Below are positions 7,682-16,241 of a stretch of DNA of 64,000 nt, one piece after another. Origin of the DNA: Acidilobaceae archaeon. GTDB lineage: Archaea > Thermoproteota > Thermoprotei_A > Sulfolobales > Acidilobaceae. Below the pieces are notes generated by a model. That model had not been told where the DNA came from. It saw only the letters and a list, made by a program, of their open reading frames with translations, and made no database searches. The DNA is taken from positions 1 to 64,000 of the forward strand of contig JALWEI010000020.1 of the NCBI GenBank assembly GCA_027014125.1, given 5' to 3'. Positions within the stretch are counted from its first letter, which is position 1. Each line of letters opens with the position of its first letter. The position numbers were made by a program, and so were the translations under genes.

Positions 7682-8779
7682 CTAGTTTAGTGGAATTACT
7701 GGCGTCTCGCCGAACTTTTCTAGGTATACCTTGTCTCCCGGCTCCACGCCGTCTACTGGTATGAGTCTAACGCCTAGCGGCCTGGACTTGGTCCTAGAGT
7801 ATGCTGCCACCTCTAGGATGAGGCCCGCTACCCCGTCTATGCTTGCAGGGGTTACTGCAAGGTCAAGGCCAGCCAGGCACACGCCAGTTAGGCGTGCCAG
7901 GTCTAATGCTGTTGTGTCTCCCTCGCTCACCCTCGCCTTCATCTTAAGGTCTTCGGCAACCGGCAGTTGGACCTCGTTGAATCCTACTGTCCTAATCTCT
8001 CTCGCCGCCTTTGCGAGGACCTGGTTTACTAGGGCTAGGCCGATGCTGAAGCCTGGCTGGGGCATCCTTACCCCTGCAACTAGCTCTACTAGGCCCAGGC
8101 TTGTGTCTTGCATCCATGGAGCTACGCTTAGGTCCACACCGGCCGGCTCCGCTTTGACTAGGCTACTGGCTAGATCGAGGCTCTTTAGTGCAATGTAGCC
8201 CGCTTTTCTCACTGCCTCCTCTATCCCCTCCAGGCCCTTCTTCATATATGCGTCCGCCAGGTAGTTGGGATATGTTAGAGCCGTGGTTAGGAGCCTCTTG
8301 CCCCGTGGACTGTGGCTTAGTGGGTAGTATGGTGTGAGTAGTGGGGTGCCTAGGGTGTTTACGCCTATGTGCGCCCCTAGGCTTGGCTCCTCATCGGCTA
8401 GCCTGTGTAGCAGGCTTGAGATCTTCCTGGCCTCCTGCCATGTTGGCTCTTGTAGAAGTATGGCGGTGAAGAGGCCTGCCCTAGCGGTCTCCACTACCAC
8501 TTCTTCTAGGCCATCCATGGCTGAGGATATGTTGCCTATGGATACTATCAGGTCTTCCCCCTCCAGGTCCTCTAGCGCCTTAACCCTTGCCAGCGCCTCG
8601 CTGCCGCTAGCCGGGTCTGGGAGTGTGATTCTAACCGTCTCAACCTGTATCCCCGTCTCGCCGACGACTAGATCCCTGGCCTCCGCTAGAACAGTGTAGA
8701 AGTCCTCGACCAGCGCCCTTGTATCGTCTCTCGCGTCGCCCACGTGGAGAGTTAGCATTCTTATCTTGAACCCGGCCAC
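7682..8779 (-). CDS. DUF711 (UPF0210) family protein
   Basis: 365 residues resembling the DUF711/UPF0210 family, whose biochemical role is unsettled. Family-like parts are the N-terminal RMLTLHVGD, the GVDLSVAPWMQDTSLGLVEL block around the middle, GFSIGLALVNQVL, and VCLAGLDLAVTPAS near the C-terminus. No signal peptide or membrane helix is present. The gene is divergent from lysJ with 118 bases between them and is not obviously in an operon. The start could be ATG at 8758 (MLTLHVGD) rather than 8779, since the first residues are weakly supported. Function is not inferred beyond the family. Confidence 0.7.
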   Translation of the reverse strand: MAGFKIRMLTLHVGDARDDTRALVEDFYTVLAEARDLVVGETGIQVETVRITLPDPASGSEALARVKALEDLEGEDLIVSIGNISSAMDGLEEVVVETARAGLFTAILLQEPTWQEARKISSLLHRLADEEPSLGAHIGVNTLGTPLLTPYYPLSHSPRGKRLLTTALTYPNYLADAYMKKGLEGIEEAVRKAGYIALKSLDLASSLVKAEPAGVDLSVAPWMQDTSLGLVELVAGVRMPQPGFSIGLALVNQVLAKAAREIRTVGFNEVQLPVAEDLKMKARVSEGDTTALDLARLTGVCLAGLDLAVTPASIDGVAGLILEVAAYSRTKSRPLGVRLIPVDGVEPGDKVYLEKFGETPVIPLN

Positions 8780-8897
8780 CGCTCCTACACCGCCTGGGGC
8801 CCTCGACTATCCAGCCTTATTATGCAGGGGAGGCGCGGATTACATATAGCTAATAAATGTGGACCGGGCGGCCTAGGCCGTCTACCGGTGCCTATGG

Positions 8898-10040
8898 GTG
8901 GTGGAGCTAGCCAGGTTCTACGCCTCCAGGGGCCTTAGGGTTGCCAGGGCCAGTATGCAGTATATATGGGACGTTAACGGGGCCAGGTATCTAGACCTCC
9001 ATACCGGCCATGGAGCTGCATTTCTAGGGCACGGTAACCCTAGGATCATTGAGAGGGTCCATAGGCAGTGGATGGAGATAGGCGTGTGCACCCCCCAGTT
9101 CGAGTGTAGCATCCAAACCGAGGTTTCGAGGCTACTCTCCTCCATACTACCCAGCGGGTGGGGAGTATTCTTCCAGAATAGTGGGGCTGAGGCAGTTGAG
9201 GCTGCCTTAAAGGCTGCCTGGCTCTACACGGGGAGAACGAGGATCGCCGCCTTCAGGGGATCCTTCCATGGCAGGACCTTGGCCGCGCTTAGTGTCACGT
9301 GGAACCCCAAGTATAGGTCTGGGCTCCCCACGTTGGAGGTAGTCGACTTCCTCCCATATAATGATGTCAGCGAGCTCGACGTTATAGGAGAGGAGCACGC
9401 AGCCGTTATCGTGGAGCCCGTGCAAGGCGAGGGTGGAGTGGTCCCGGCTAGCACAGACTTCCTAAGGGAGGTGGCCAGGGCCGCTAGGGAGGCGGGGGCC
9501 CTGCTTATACTGGACGAGATCCAGACTGGCTTCGGCAGGACCGGGTATACTTGGGCCTATCAGAGGGCCGGTATAGAGCCAGACATTCTCGTGGCTGGTA
9601 AGAGCATAGGCGGCGGCTTCCCCGTCTCTATGGTCTCGGCTAGGAGGGATATAGTAGACTCTCTCAGGGGCAGGCACGGCTCCACCCATGGCGGCAACCC
9701 TCTAGCCCTGGCAGCTGTGGCTGGGGGCGTGGAGGTACTAACCGGTGATGATGTACCTGCAAAGGCCAGGGAGAGGGGCAAGGAGCTGTTGGACCTGCTA
9801 TCGGGGCTCGAAGGGTTCAGGGGTGTGAGGCAGGTGAGGGGCCTCGGGCTAATGGCTGGGGTAGAGCTCAGGAGGAACCCGGGCCCTGTGCTCAGGTGCC
9901 TCCAGCAGAGGAGAGTACTCGCTATAAAGGCTGGAGCTACAGTGGTTAGGCTCCTCCCACCCTATATGGTTACAAGTGAGGACCTAGGTGTGGCCGCCGA
10001 TGGCCTCAGGGAGTGTATTGGAAGGGAGGCTAGTGGCTGA
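8898..10040 (+). CDS. lysJ: [LysW]-aminoadipate/glutamate semialdehyde aminotransferase
   Basis: Class III PLP aminotransferase of about 380 residues. Landmarks are the GxG-type substrate loop NSGAEAVEAALKAAW, the SFHGRTLAALS segment, ILDEIQTGFGRTG with the PLP-pyridine Asp, and the Schiff-base Lys in VAGKSIGGGFP. The family includes ArgD and LysJ. The immediately following lysK-type hydrolase supports a role in LysW-carried lysine and/or ornithine synthesis. GTG at 8898 is used; GTG at 8901 is adjacent. The last eight bases overlap lysK. LysW, LysX, LysY and LysZ are not in this window. Confidence 0.88.
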   Translation: MVELARFYASRGLRVARASMQYIWDVNGARYLDLHTGHGAAFLGHGNPRIIERVHRQWMEIGVCTPQFECSIQTEVSRLLSSILPSGWGVFFQNSGAEAVEAALKAAWLYTGRTRIAAFRGSFHGRTLAALSVTWNPKYRSGLPTLEVVDFLPYNDVSELDVIGEEHAAVIVEPVQGEGGVVPASTDFLREVARAAREAGALLILDEIQTGFGRTGYTWAYQRAGIEPDILVAGKSIGGGFPVSMVSARRDIVDSLRGRHGSTHGGNPLALAAVAGGVEVLTGDDVPAKARERGKELLDLLSGLEGFRGVRQVRGLGLMAGVELRRNPGPVLRCLQQRRVLAIKAGATVVRLLPPYMVTSEDLGVAADGLRECIGREASG

Positions 10041-11073
10041 GACCCTACTACTCCTCCTCCGCGAGTACAGCCCCCCGGGTAGGGAGGAGGGCGCAGCTAG
10101 GGTGTTCATGGAGAGGGCTAGGGAGCTAGGCTTGGAGGCGTGGAGGGATGAGGCGGGTAGTGTATACGCCTCTGCCTCCAGTAGGGGGCCTTGGCTTCTG
10201 GCTCTGATAGGCCATATAGATACTGTGCCCGGCTGGGTTGAGCCCCGCGTGTCTGGCGGTGTTGTGTATGGCCGGGGGGCAGTCGACGCTAAGGGGCCTC
10301 TTGCCTCTATGCTCCACGCCGCCGCGGCTGCTGGGGAGGGGGTTGTTGTTGCTGGGCTTGTAGGGGAGGAGGATGATAGTAGGGGGGCTAGGCTCCTGGT
10401 AGATAGGGGGGCCCCTGCTAGGATGGTGATCATCGGTGAGCCTACTGGGGGGGATGGGATTGCTATAGGGTACCGTGGAAGCTATAAGCTAAGGGTTGTA
10501 TGCACCTCTTCGGGTGGCCACTCTTCCGCGCCTTGGATGGGCGATTCCGCTCTTGACAAGGCGTTGTCTCTGGTAGATAGGCTTAGGGAGGAGTATCCCG
10601 GCGGGTCCCTATGGAGGTCCAGCATGGCTGTGACTGGCCTCTGCACCCCTATGACTAGGAATGTCCTCCCCACCAGGGCTGAGGTGTGGCTTGATGCTAG
10701 GATCCCCCCGGGCTATAGCTCGGCGGAGATGGCGTCCAAGTCACTTAGTATTGTTGAGGAGTCCGGATGCATTGGGGAGGTTGCCGATGTGGTGGAGCCT
10801 GTAAGGGTTAGCCCCTCCTCTCCTGTGCCTAGGAGCTTGCAGAGGGCCCTGCTCAGCATGGGGGTCAGGCCGAGGCCTGTTGTGAAGGCTGGGACGAGTG
10901 ATATGAACCTGCTAGCCCCTATAGTTGATAGTATAGCGGCTTTCGGGCCCGGGGATCCCTCGCTATCACATACGCCGCATGAGCGTGTATCCGAGGATGA
11001 GCTGGAGGCCGCTGCTAGAGTGTACCTCAGGGCGTACCGAGAGCTTAGGCGCGTTGCTGGCAGTAGCGGCTGA
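10033..11073 (+). CDS. lysK: [LysW]-lysine/ornithine hydrolase
   Basis: M20 metallopeptidase of about 346 residues releasing lysine or ornithine from the LysW carrier protein. Metal ligands are visible in GHIDTVPG, GRGAVDAKGP, GEEDDSRGA and GEPTGGDG, and near the C-terminus in AFGPGDPSLSHTPHE. The GTG at 10033 lies inside the last codons of lysJ and is preceded by GGGAGG five bases upstream. The frame is open further back to 9988, but that would overlap lysJ by 53 bases. Overlap and order indicate one operon and one pathway. Confidence 0.88.
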   Translation: MAETLLLLLREYSPPGREEGAARVFMERARELGLEAWRDEAGSVYASASSRGPWLLALIGHIDTVPGWVEPRVSGGVVYGRGAVDAKGPLASMLHAAAAAGEGVVVAGLVGEEDDSRGARLLVDRGAPARMVIIGEPTGGDGIAIGYRGSYKLRVVCTSSGGHSSAPWMGDSALDKALSLVDRLREEYPGGSLWRSSMAVTGLCTPMTRNVLPTRAEVWLDARIPPGYSSAEMASKSLSIVEESGCIGEVADVVEPVRVSPSSPVPRSLQRALLSMGVRPRPVVKAGTSDMNLLAPIVDSIAAFGPGDPSLSHTPHERVSEDELEAAARVYLRAYRELRRVAGSSG

Positions 11074-11554
11074 GTATTATCGAAGCCACCTCTTCCACTG
11101 CCTCGTCTAGGGGCATGAAGCGGGGGCAGTTCGCCTCGCTGTGGAGCGAGGTGGAGAGGAGTAGCTTTCCCATATTATCCAACTCGACGCACCCATCGTC
11201 GCTAGGACTGCTTGCTATGTAGATGTACTCGTCAGCAACTGCCTGCCCCCTGAAGCCCTCAGCCAGCACAACCTTTGAGCCAGTAGCCTCGCCGACTATC
11301 CTCAGTATATCCTCGATACTTGCTCCTCGTAGTAGTATCATAGATACGTCCCCCGCATATGCCGCTGCCGCGCCCGCACCCGCCTTGAAGATCCTCTCTG
11401 TATCCTTCCCCTCCAGCAGTGTGAGGCCGCCGTGGTGTATGTGCTTCACAACTGGCACCCTGCACCCAGCCCTGGCTAGCCTAGCCACCAGCCTCTCGAG
11501 GAATAGCGTCTTGCCTGATCCGCTTCTACCCGATGCCACCGCTATTATATGCAC
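11045..11554 (-). CDS. mobB: Molybdopterin-guanine dinucleotide biosynthesis protein MobB
   Basis: 169 residues starting with a P-loop, ASGRSGSGKTLFLERL, followed by VPVVKHIHHGG and DTERIFKAGA, which are characteristic of MobB GTPases. LAEGFRG is the usual downstream loop. MobB helps MobA convert molybdopterin to the guanine dinucleotide cofactor for molybdenum or tungsten enzymes in the cytoplasm. It is convergent with lysK (29-base overlap of the 3' ends) and divergent from tatA, with 64 bases between the starts. No molybdoenzyme gene lies in this window. Confidence 0.85.
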   Translation of the reverse strand: MHIIAVASGRSGSGKTLFLERLVARLARAGCRVPVVKHIHHGGLTLLEGKDTERIFKAGAGAAAAYAGDVSMILLRGASIEDILRIVGEATGSKVVLAEGFRGQAVADEYIYIASSPSDDGCVELDNMGKLLLSTSLHSEANCPRFMPLDEAVEEVASIILSRYCQQRA

Positions 11555-11618
11555 GCCCAGGCACCACGGTAACCTATATTACACTTCCCTCCATATTATC
11601 ACATACCCGGGGATAGAT

Positions 11619-11990
11619 GTGCCCTTCGGCCCCTTCCAAGGCACGGAGATACTGATAATCTTCGCGATCCTACTGCTAATACTAGGCCCCTCGAAGATAC
11701 CAGCCCTAGCCAGGGGCCTTGGAGAGGCGGTTAGAGAGTTTAGAAGAGCAGCGTCTGGCGTGGAATCCACTAAGAAGGAGGTCGAGCGCGATCTCAGGGA
11801 GGCGGTCTCAGCCTCCCCAAGCGGCTCCTTCACCGTCAGCGAGTCTAGGATTAGGAGCAGCAAGGTTGACGATGAGACGCTCCTCAAGCTGGCAGATAAG
11901 CTTGGTGTGGACTCCAAGGGCAAGTCTAGGGATGAGCTTGTCGAGGAGATCGTCAGGAAGGCCAAGAGCAAGGGGCTCCTGGAGAACTAG
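11619..11990 (+). CDS. tatA: Sec-independent translocase TatA-like protein with C-terminal extension
   Basis: About 123 residues. An N-terminal helix (about residues 9-22) leads into the TatA hinge LGPSKIPALARGLGEAVREFRRA, the typical amphipathic helix. TatA forms the pore part of the twin-arginine system that exports folded proteins. GTG at 11619 is chosen because the TatA match starts there and an A-box-like CTATATTA lies at about 11573-11580; the frame stays open far upstream but overlaps mobB. After the hinge is a charged linker and a second helical unit (about 85-123, DDETLLKLADKLGVDSKG) resembling a SAP-like fold, not usual in TatA. No tatC is in the window. Confidence 0.85.
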   Translation: MPFGPFQGTEILIIFAILLLILGPSKIPALARGLGEAVREFRRAASGVESTKKEVERDLREAVSASPSGSFTVSESRIRSSKVDDETLLKLADKLGVDSKGKSRDELVEEIVRKAKSKGLLEN

Positions 11991-12862
11991 GATCCGTGAC
12001 GAGACCCCTTTATCCTTTCATAGATCACCAGACCCACACCAGCCACTATCAGCCCCCCGCCTAGCGCTACTCCGCCCCCAGGCTTAGCCCCTAATAGTGA
12101 TATCTCCATTAGTGTAGCGAGTAGTGGTATTGTTGGTATGAATATTGACGGCAGGGCTGGGCCTAGGACCTTTACACCTATATTCCAGGCCAGGTATCCC
12201 AGGATCCCGGGGACCACTGCGACATATAGTATTAGGGCCCACTCTAGTGGGCCGACATCTACCCTATTAAGGCCTAGGGGTGCTAGGGCTACTGTTCCGA
12301 AGGCCATGGTCCAGAACAGTGTCTCCCCGGGGCTATACATCCTTTGGACGCCATCCACTATTATAGTATAGATGCTCCAGGATACAGCTGCCAACAGGGC
12401 CAGGGCTAGGCCTAGGAGTCCCCACACTCTTATCCCTTCCCTTAGTAGCACGTAGACCCCGGCTAGGCTGAGTGCTACTCCGGCCATGGGGATGGCCCGG
12501 AGCCTCTCTCTCCCGGTAGCCGCTGCTATGAGGTATGTTATTGGCGTCGCTGTTGTAGCCATGAATGCGGTTGCAGCTGCTGATATGTAGCCCAGGGATG
12601 AGTAGAGTAGCGTATTGAACGCGGCTACACCTAGGAGGCCTGCCAGGGCTAGCCTGCCGAGCATTCCCCGCGGCCTGGGGGTTTCCCCTGCTAGTGCTAG
12701 GCCTATGGCTAGGAGTGGTGTTGCTATTAGGAACCTGTAGAAAGAGAGTGTAGCCCCGTCTAGGTGGCCTCCCCCTACTAGGTACCTCCCCGCCACTATG
12801 TTTGACGCCCATGTAGCTGCCGCCACAGCCGGATATATCATATAGGCTATGCTCCTGCTCAT
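11987..12862 (-). CDS. EamA/DMT-family transporter
   Basis: 291 residues with about ten hydrophobic helices arranged as two EamA repeats, each of five helices. Typical pieces are WASNIVAGRYLVGGG near the start and LYSSLGYISAAATAFMATTATPITYLIAA in the first repeat. Such proteins export or exchange small metabolites across the membrane; the substrate cannot be read from sequence. It is convergent with tatA (4-base overlap of the ends). A second member of the family is at 40118-40984. Confidence 0.88.
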   Translation of the reverse strand: MSRSIAYMIYPAVAAATWASNIVAGRYLVGGGHLDGATLSFYRFLIATPLLAIGLALAGETPRPRGMLGRLALAGLLGVAAFNTLLYSSLGYISAAATAFMATTATPITYLIAAATGRERLRAIPMAGVALSLAGVYVLLREGIRVWGLLGLALALLAAVSWSIYTIIVDGVQRMYSPGETLFWTMAFGTVALAPLGLNRVDVGPLEWALILYVAVVPGILGYLAWNIGVKVLGPALPSIFIPTIPLLATLMEISLLGAKPGGGVALGGGLIVAGVGLVIYERIKGSRHGS

Positions 12863-12911
12863 CCCCTAGCCCTAGGGGCTGGGCGTTGTGGTGGCGGGGT
12901 TTTAGGCTTGG

Positions 12912-13571
12912 CTATGTACCCTCGTGGCCTCCTCTCCTAGACTGAACTATTGATATTCCTATGATCGCTGCCCCGGCAGCGGCTAGGCCTAGGCCTAGGT
13001 ACTTCACCTGGCCTCCTGCTGGGGCTTCTAGTGGTAGGTAGTATGTTATGGTTCCCTCATCCTCCTGGTATGAGGGGTTCTCCGCCCCCTGGGGGAGTAC
13101 AACTGTCACGGTCTCTATTATCCTGACTCCCGTTCCTACCGCGTAGGTGTTTGTGAACACGAATGTGTTGCCGTTTTGTGCTGACAGCGTCAGATCCTTG
13201 GGATCTCCCAGCTTGACTACCCACTTGTCCCCGCCTATGTATGTGGCCATTCCTAGGATCTTGTATGATGCAGTCAGCTTGTTGTTAGCCTCATCCAGGT
13301 TGACCTGTAGCTCCTCTATCTGTATGGGCATGTTTCTTGGGGCCATGTCCCTGACGAATGTCGACAATGGATTGTACATCTGCCTGAACTGGTTGAACGC
13401 GCTGGCGCTGAACTTTATCTCCTCGTTTACCGACGCCGTGCCAGTCTCGTCTATAGTTATCTTTGTACTCCCCTTCACCTCTAGCTCTACCGGAGGCTCT
13501 ATCTGTGCTATCGCTAGAAGGGGGAGCCCGGCGAGGATTAGGACCGCTAGTATTACTCCTATCCTCCTCAT
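12912..13571 (-). CDS. Secreted, C-terminally anchored protein of unknown function
   Basis: Not assigned to a family. About 219 residues with a signal peptide (MRRIGVILAVLILAGLPLLA), an extracellular beta-rich domain beginning VELEVKGSTKITID, and a C-terminal helix (about residues 185-208) ending in basic residues. This is the topology of an archaeal surface protein anchored by its tail. ATG at 13571 is chosen because GGGGTGA lies six bases upstream; that Shine-Dalgarno contains the stop codon of the previous gene. The tight junction implies co-expression with the transglutaminase-like protein upstream. Confidence 0.7.
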   Translation of the reverse strand: MRRIGVILAVLILAGLPLLAIAQIEPPVELEVKGSTKITIDETGTASVNEEIKFSASAFNQFRQMYNPLSTFVRDMAPRNMPIQIEELQVNLDEANNKLTASYKILGMATYIGGDKWVVKLGDPKDLTLSAQNGNTFVFTNTYAVGTGVRIIETVTVVLPQGAENPSYQEDEGTITYYLPLEAPAGGQVKYLGLGLAAAGAAIIGISIVQSRRGGHEGT

Positions 13572-13576
13572 GCTGG

Positions 13577-15217
13577 TCACCCCTGTACCCTGAATGTAGC
13601 TACAATGCTCTCCATCATGGACACGGTGTCATCCCCCACCATGTCGGATACTATCATGTATGAGACTGCGAAGGCGTACCCGCCAATCTGGACGTACCTA
13701 ACAACTATGAGGTCCTCGTAGCTATTCTGGTATGCGACTGTTACCGCGGGGTAACTTCCTAGGGCCCCCTGCATATTCTCGCCAACTACTGTTATGTCTC
13801 CGAAAGTTGCTGTCAGTATCTCCTCTAGAGTTTGCCTCATCGTAGCCACGTCTCCCTGCATCCACATTACTATCACGCCCATGGCATAGTCGGGGCTGAA
13901 TAAGTCGACCTCGTATGGCTCATAGTCTAGGTACTGATCCACGATCCAGTCGCTGGGCACCCCTATGCTCCACACGGGCGGCGGGCTGGTGCTCGTGTAC
14001 TCGACTAGTCCCGGCTGTGGTTGGGGTGCTGGCTGTGGGGACGGCTGAGGCTGGGGTCCTGGCTGGGGCTGCGGTTGTGGTTGAGGCTGCGGCTGGGGCT
14101 GGAGTTGGGTGTAGCCCCACTTCTCCAGCACGTCTGGCGGGAGCTCGGGTAGCTCGGGGGGAATCACGCCTTCAGCCTGTAGGGCTCCTATGTCTGCTAT
14201 TAGGAATGGGCCTGAGAACGCCTCTTGCGCTACCTCTACTCCCTTCTGGACTGCCTCCCTAAAGCTGACCTGGGCGTTGAGCAGTGTAGACTCTATGGGG
14301 ACCCACTGGCCGCTTGGCAGCTCTATTATTGGGAACGCGTGGCCTGGCTTGAATACTATGTAGGCCTTTAGGCCCTGCGACATGGCTAGGGCTGCTAGGA
14401 ATATCGTGGAGTCTAGGCACGTTGCAGATTTGTCCCTTATCACGTCCCTAGGATACTTGACGTATTGTGCCCCCTTCCCGGTCCAGAAGGTTTGGGGCTC
14501 TGTCTGGTACGTTATCCCGTTCATGACGCTGAAGGTCCATGCTGCCTCTAGGAATGCTAGTGCGTCCTCGTCGGATAGTGATGCTCCTGCGCCTCCGGCT
14601 AGCTTGTTGGCCATCGCCGCATATTTCTCGACAACGGGGTCCTTGTAGGTTACCCACGCGGCTATTAGCTCGTAGTTGCTGTACCTGTCTTGGAACGAGC
14701 CTGTGTTCTCCTCTGGCGGTATGCCCGAGAATACCCAGTCGTGGAATCCTAGCATGTTTATCTGCTTCTGCTTTGTCTCTTCCACAACCTCCCCGTCGGG
14801 GCTGGCCTTATACTTTATCTTGATGTAGAGTGTTGTGGGTGTTGCCGTTTGGAGCCTAACCTTCTCCCCCTGGAACTTGGGGTAGTAGAGGTCCACTACT
14901 GCTCCCCCTGGCGGTATTGCTTTGTACGTGGAGGGCTCGCTCCACTCGGTGAATCCTTCTATCTTGTACGAGACCTCGACGTCGTATAGGGGGCCTTCAC
15001 CTGTGTTCCTAAGCAGGGTCTTCGCGACCCACTTCCCGAGCTTCTCGTTGCCGTAGACCTTGTAGGCGGCCGTCATTACATACTCCACGCTGTAGACCTT
15101 CGCGTCTAGGGCCCCCTGGCCCCCGGATCCTAGGCTGACGGGTACGCTGGCAATAACTAGCCCTATGACTAGGATAACCGCCCCCACCATGGTTAGGGGG
15201 CTGACTCCCATAGGCAA
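13577..15217 (-). CDS. Secreted transglutaminase-fold protein with Pro-Gln linker
   Basis: 546 residues. An N-terminal hydrophobic segment (about 8-28) acts as signal or anchor. A beta-domain follows, then a transglutaminase-like core around residues 215-320. Its probable catalytic cysteine is in SATCLDSTIFLAALA, with H in FKPGHAFPI and a downstream acidic residue in WVPIEST. A Pro-Gln repeat linker (about 374-405) joins a C-terminal domain beginning WSIGVPSDWIVD, which resembles PsbP/DUF1795-like stress proteins. It may process or cross-link surface proteins. The start is TTG at 15217 or ATG at 15211. The next gene begins five bases after the stop. Confidence 0.75.
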   Translation of the reverse strand: MPMGVSPLTMVGAVILVIGLVIASVPVSLGSGGQGALDAKVYSVEYVMTAAYKVYGNEKLGKWVAKTLLRNTGEGPLYDVEVSYKIEGFTEWSEPSTYKAIPPGGAVVDLYYPKFQGEKVRLQTATPTTLYIKIKYKASPDGEVVEETKQKQINMLGFHDWVFSGIPPEENTGSFQDRYSNYELIAAWVTYKDPVVEKYAAMANKLAGGAGASLSDEDALAFLEAAWTFSVMNGITYQTEPQTFWTGKGAQYVKYPRDVIRDKSATCLDSTIFLAALAMSQGLKAYIVFKPGHAFPIIELPSGQWVPIESTLLNAQVSFREAVQKGVEVAQEAFSGPFLIADIGALQAEGVIPPELPELPPDVLEKWGYTQLQPQPQPQPQPQPQPGPQPQPSPQPAPQPQPGLVEYTSTSPPPVWSIGVPSDWIVDQYLDYEPYEVDLFSPDYAMGVIVMWMQGDVATMRQTLEEILTATFGDITVVGENMQGALGSYPAVTVAYQNSYEDLIVVRYVQIGGYAFAVSYMIVSDMVGDDTVSMMESIVATFRVQG

Positions 15218-15314
15218 TCACAATCACCCTCCAGGCATGCTTATCCTGTATTTGGTAGGACTCGCTGGCTATCCTGTTAGAGGTTTGGTTTGAGCCTAGA
15301 AGTCAATCCCCAGA

Positions 15315-15788
15315 CTACTGCTGGGCATTCCACACCTTGTCCCCGGGCCTGTGGAGCACCTTAATGGCCTTCCCCCTCCTCTCCCCCTCGAGCCTGGCTT
15401 TTACCTCTTCTGATGCCATCAATGCAACTCCCACAGCTATAGGGGCCCCATACCTGTCATCCACTATAACGACAATGCCTCCCTCCTCGAAGTCGCCTTC
15501 AACCTTAGTGATGCCGGGGACCATCAAATCGGCCCCCCGGCCTACCGCCTTGGTAGCCCCAGGGTCGACCCTAACGCTGGGCAACTCTCCTACCCCGTGC
15601 TTAAGGAGCCAGCGGAGGTGTGGGAGCAGCCTTCCCCGCAGCTCGACGAGCCCCGGCTCCCCGTTAACCATATACACGGTAAACTCCCCGTAGTCAACTA
15701 GCTCCACCTTATCCTTGACCGTCAGGGGGAAGCCGGGGACCTCCTCCGCCACCCTAGCCGCTAGCCTCTTAACATCCTTCTTTGACAA
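15315..15788 (-). CDS. PUA-domain RNA-binding protein
   Basis: About 157 residues. The N-terminal half is a pre-PUA domain (SKKDVKRLAARVAEEVPGFPLT). The C-terminal half is a PUA domain with VDPGATKAVGRGADLMVPGI and AVGVALMAS, as in archaeal relatives of Tma20/MCT-1 that bind RNA or ribosomes. TTG at 15788 is preferred: GGAG sits about eight bases upstream and family similarity starts there. The frame remains open to 16028, but that part runs antisense through tRNA-Pro and is not coding. Confidence 0.8.
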   Translation of the reverse strand: MSKKDVKRLAARVAEEVPGFPLTVKDKVELVDYGEFTVYMVNGEPGLVELRGRLLPHLRWLLKHGVGELPSVRVDPGATKAVGRGADLMVPGITKVEGDFEEGGIVVIVDDRYGAPIAVGVALMASEEVKARLEGERRGKAIKVLHRPGDKVWNAQQ

Positions 15789-15855
15789 TGCATGTCTCCG
15801 AGAGGGTTTGCCAGCCACCAGGGGGCACCCATATCGCCTCCACGCCCGGGGAACA

Positions 15856-15864
15856 CTATAAATA
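15856..15864 (+). promoter_or_regulatory. A-box promoter of tRNA-Pro
   Basis: CTATAAATA is a consensus archaeal TATA element. Its centre is about 36 bases before the mature tRNA 5' end, so the primary transcript would carry a short leader removed by RNase P. Confidence 0.6.
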
Positions 15865-15895
15865 GCCCCCTGGAGCGCTATAGTAATCCATGGGT

Positions 15896-15973
15896 GGGGC
15901 CGTCGTCTAGCCTGGCTAGGATGCGGGGCTTGGGCCCCCGTGGTCCGGGGTTCAAATCCCCGCGGCCCCACCA
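15896..15973 (+). tRNA. tRNA-Pro (anticodon UGG)
   Basis: Complete cloverleaf: acceptor GGGGCCG pairs with CGGCCCC at 15963-15969, A73, and encoded CCA at 15971-15973. The anticodon stem is CGGGG/CCCCG with loop CTTGGGC, giving UGG for proline. The T arm is CCGGG-TTCAAAT-CCCGG. No intron is present. Its last 38 bases are repeated at 17208-17245, so it has probably served as an integration target. Confidence 0.95.
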
Positions 15974-16241
15974 ATACACAAAACCCATCCCAGCACATCA
16001 CCTCAAGAGAGTGCCAGGAGCTTGCCACGTCGTCATCTTCAGGCTAGCGTACTAGCATGTCAGCTGTGAATTCACCCAGCATTAAGCCGCCCCGTTCTCT
16101 CAGCACAACCCAGCGTATCCACCAGGATGGAGCCGTCAGTGACCCAGAGCTTGGGCCGCACCTGAGCCTAGAATTTTAGGATCTATTGAGTAAGGTTTTA
16201 TGTCACAGCTTGCGGGCTTTCCAAGCAACTTGATGCTATCT

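Noticed and set aside
11223-11618. Upstream extension of the TatA frame
   Set aside because: It is antisense to mobB and lacks TatA similarity; the protein clearly begins at GTG 11619.
14020-14110. Short tandem repeats resembling a CRISPR-like or satellite array
   Set aside because: They encode the Pro-Gln linker of the transglutaminase-like protein and have no spacers.
15789-16028. Upstream extension of the PUA protein frame
   Set aside because: It runs antisense through tRNA-Pro and its promoter; a good TTG start with a Shine-Dalgarno exists at 15788.
15974-16241. Minus-strand frame of about 29 codons (RPKLWVTDGSILVDT) near 16080-16165
   Set aside because: Too short and no start signals; its resemblance to a PIN strand is probably chance, though it could be a remnant.
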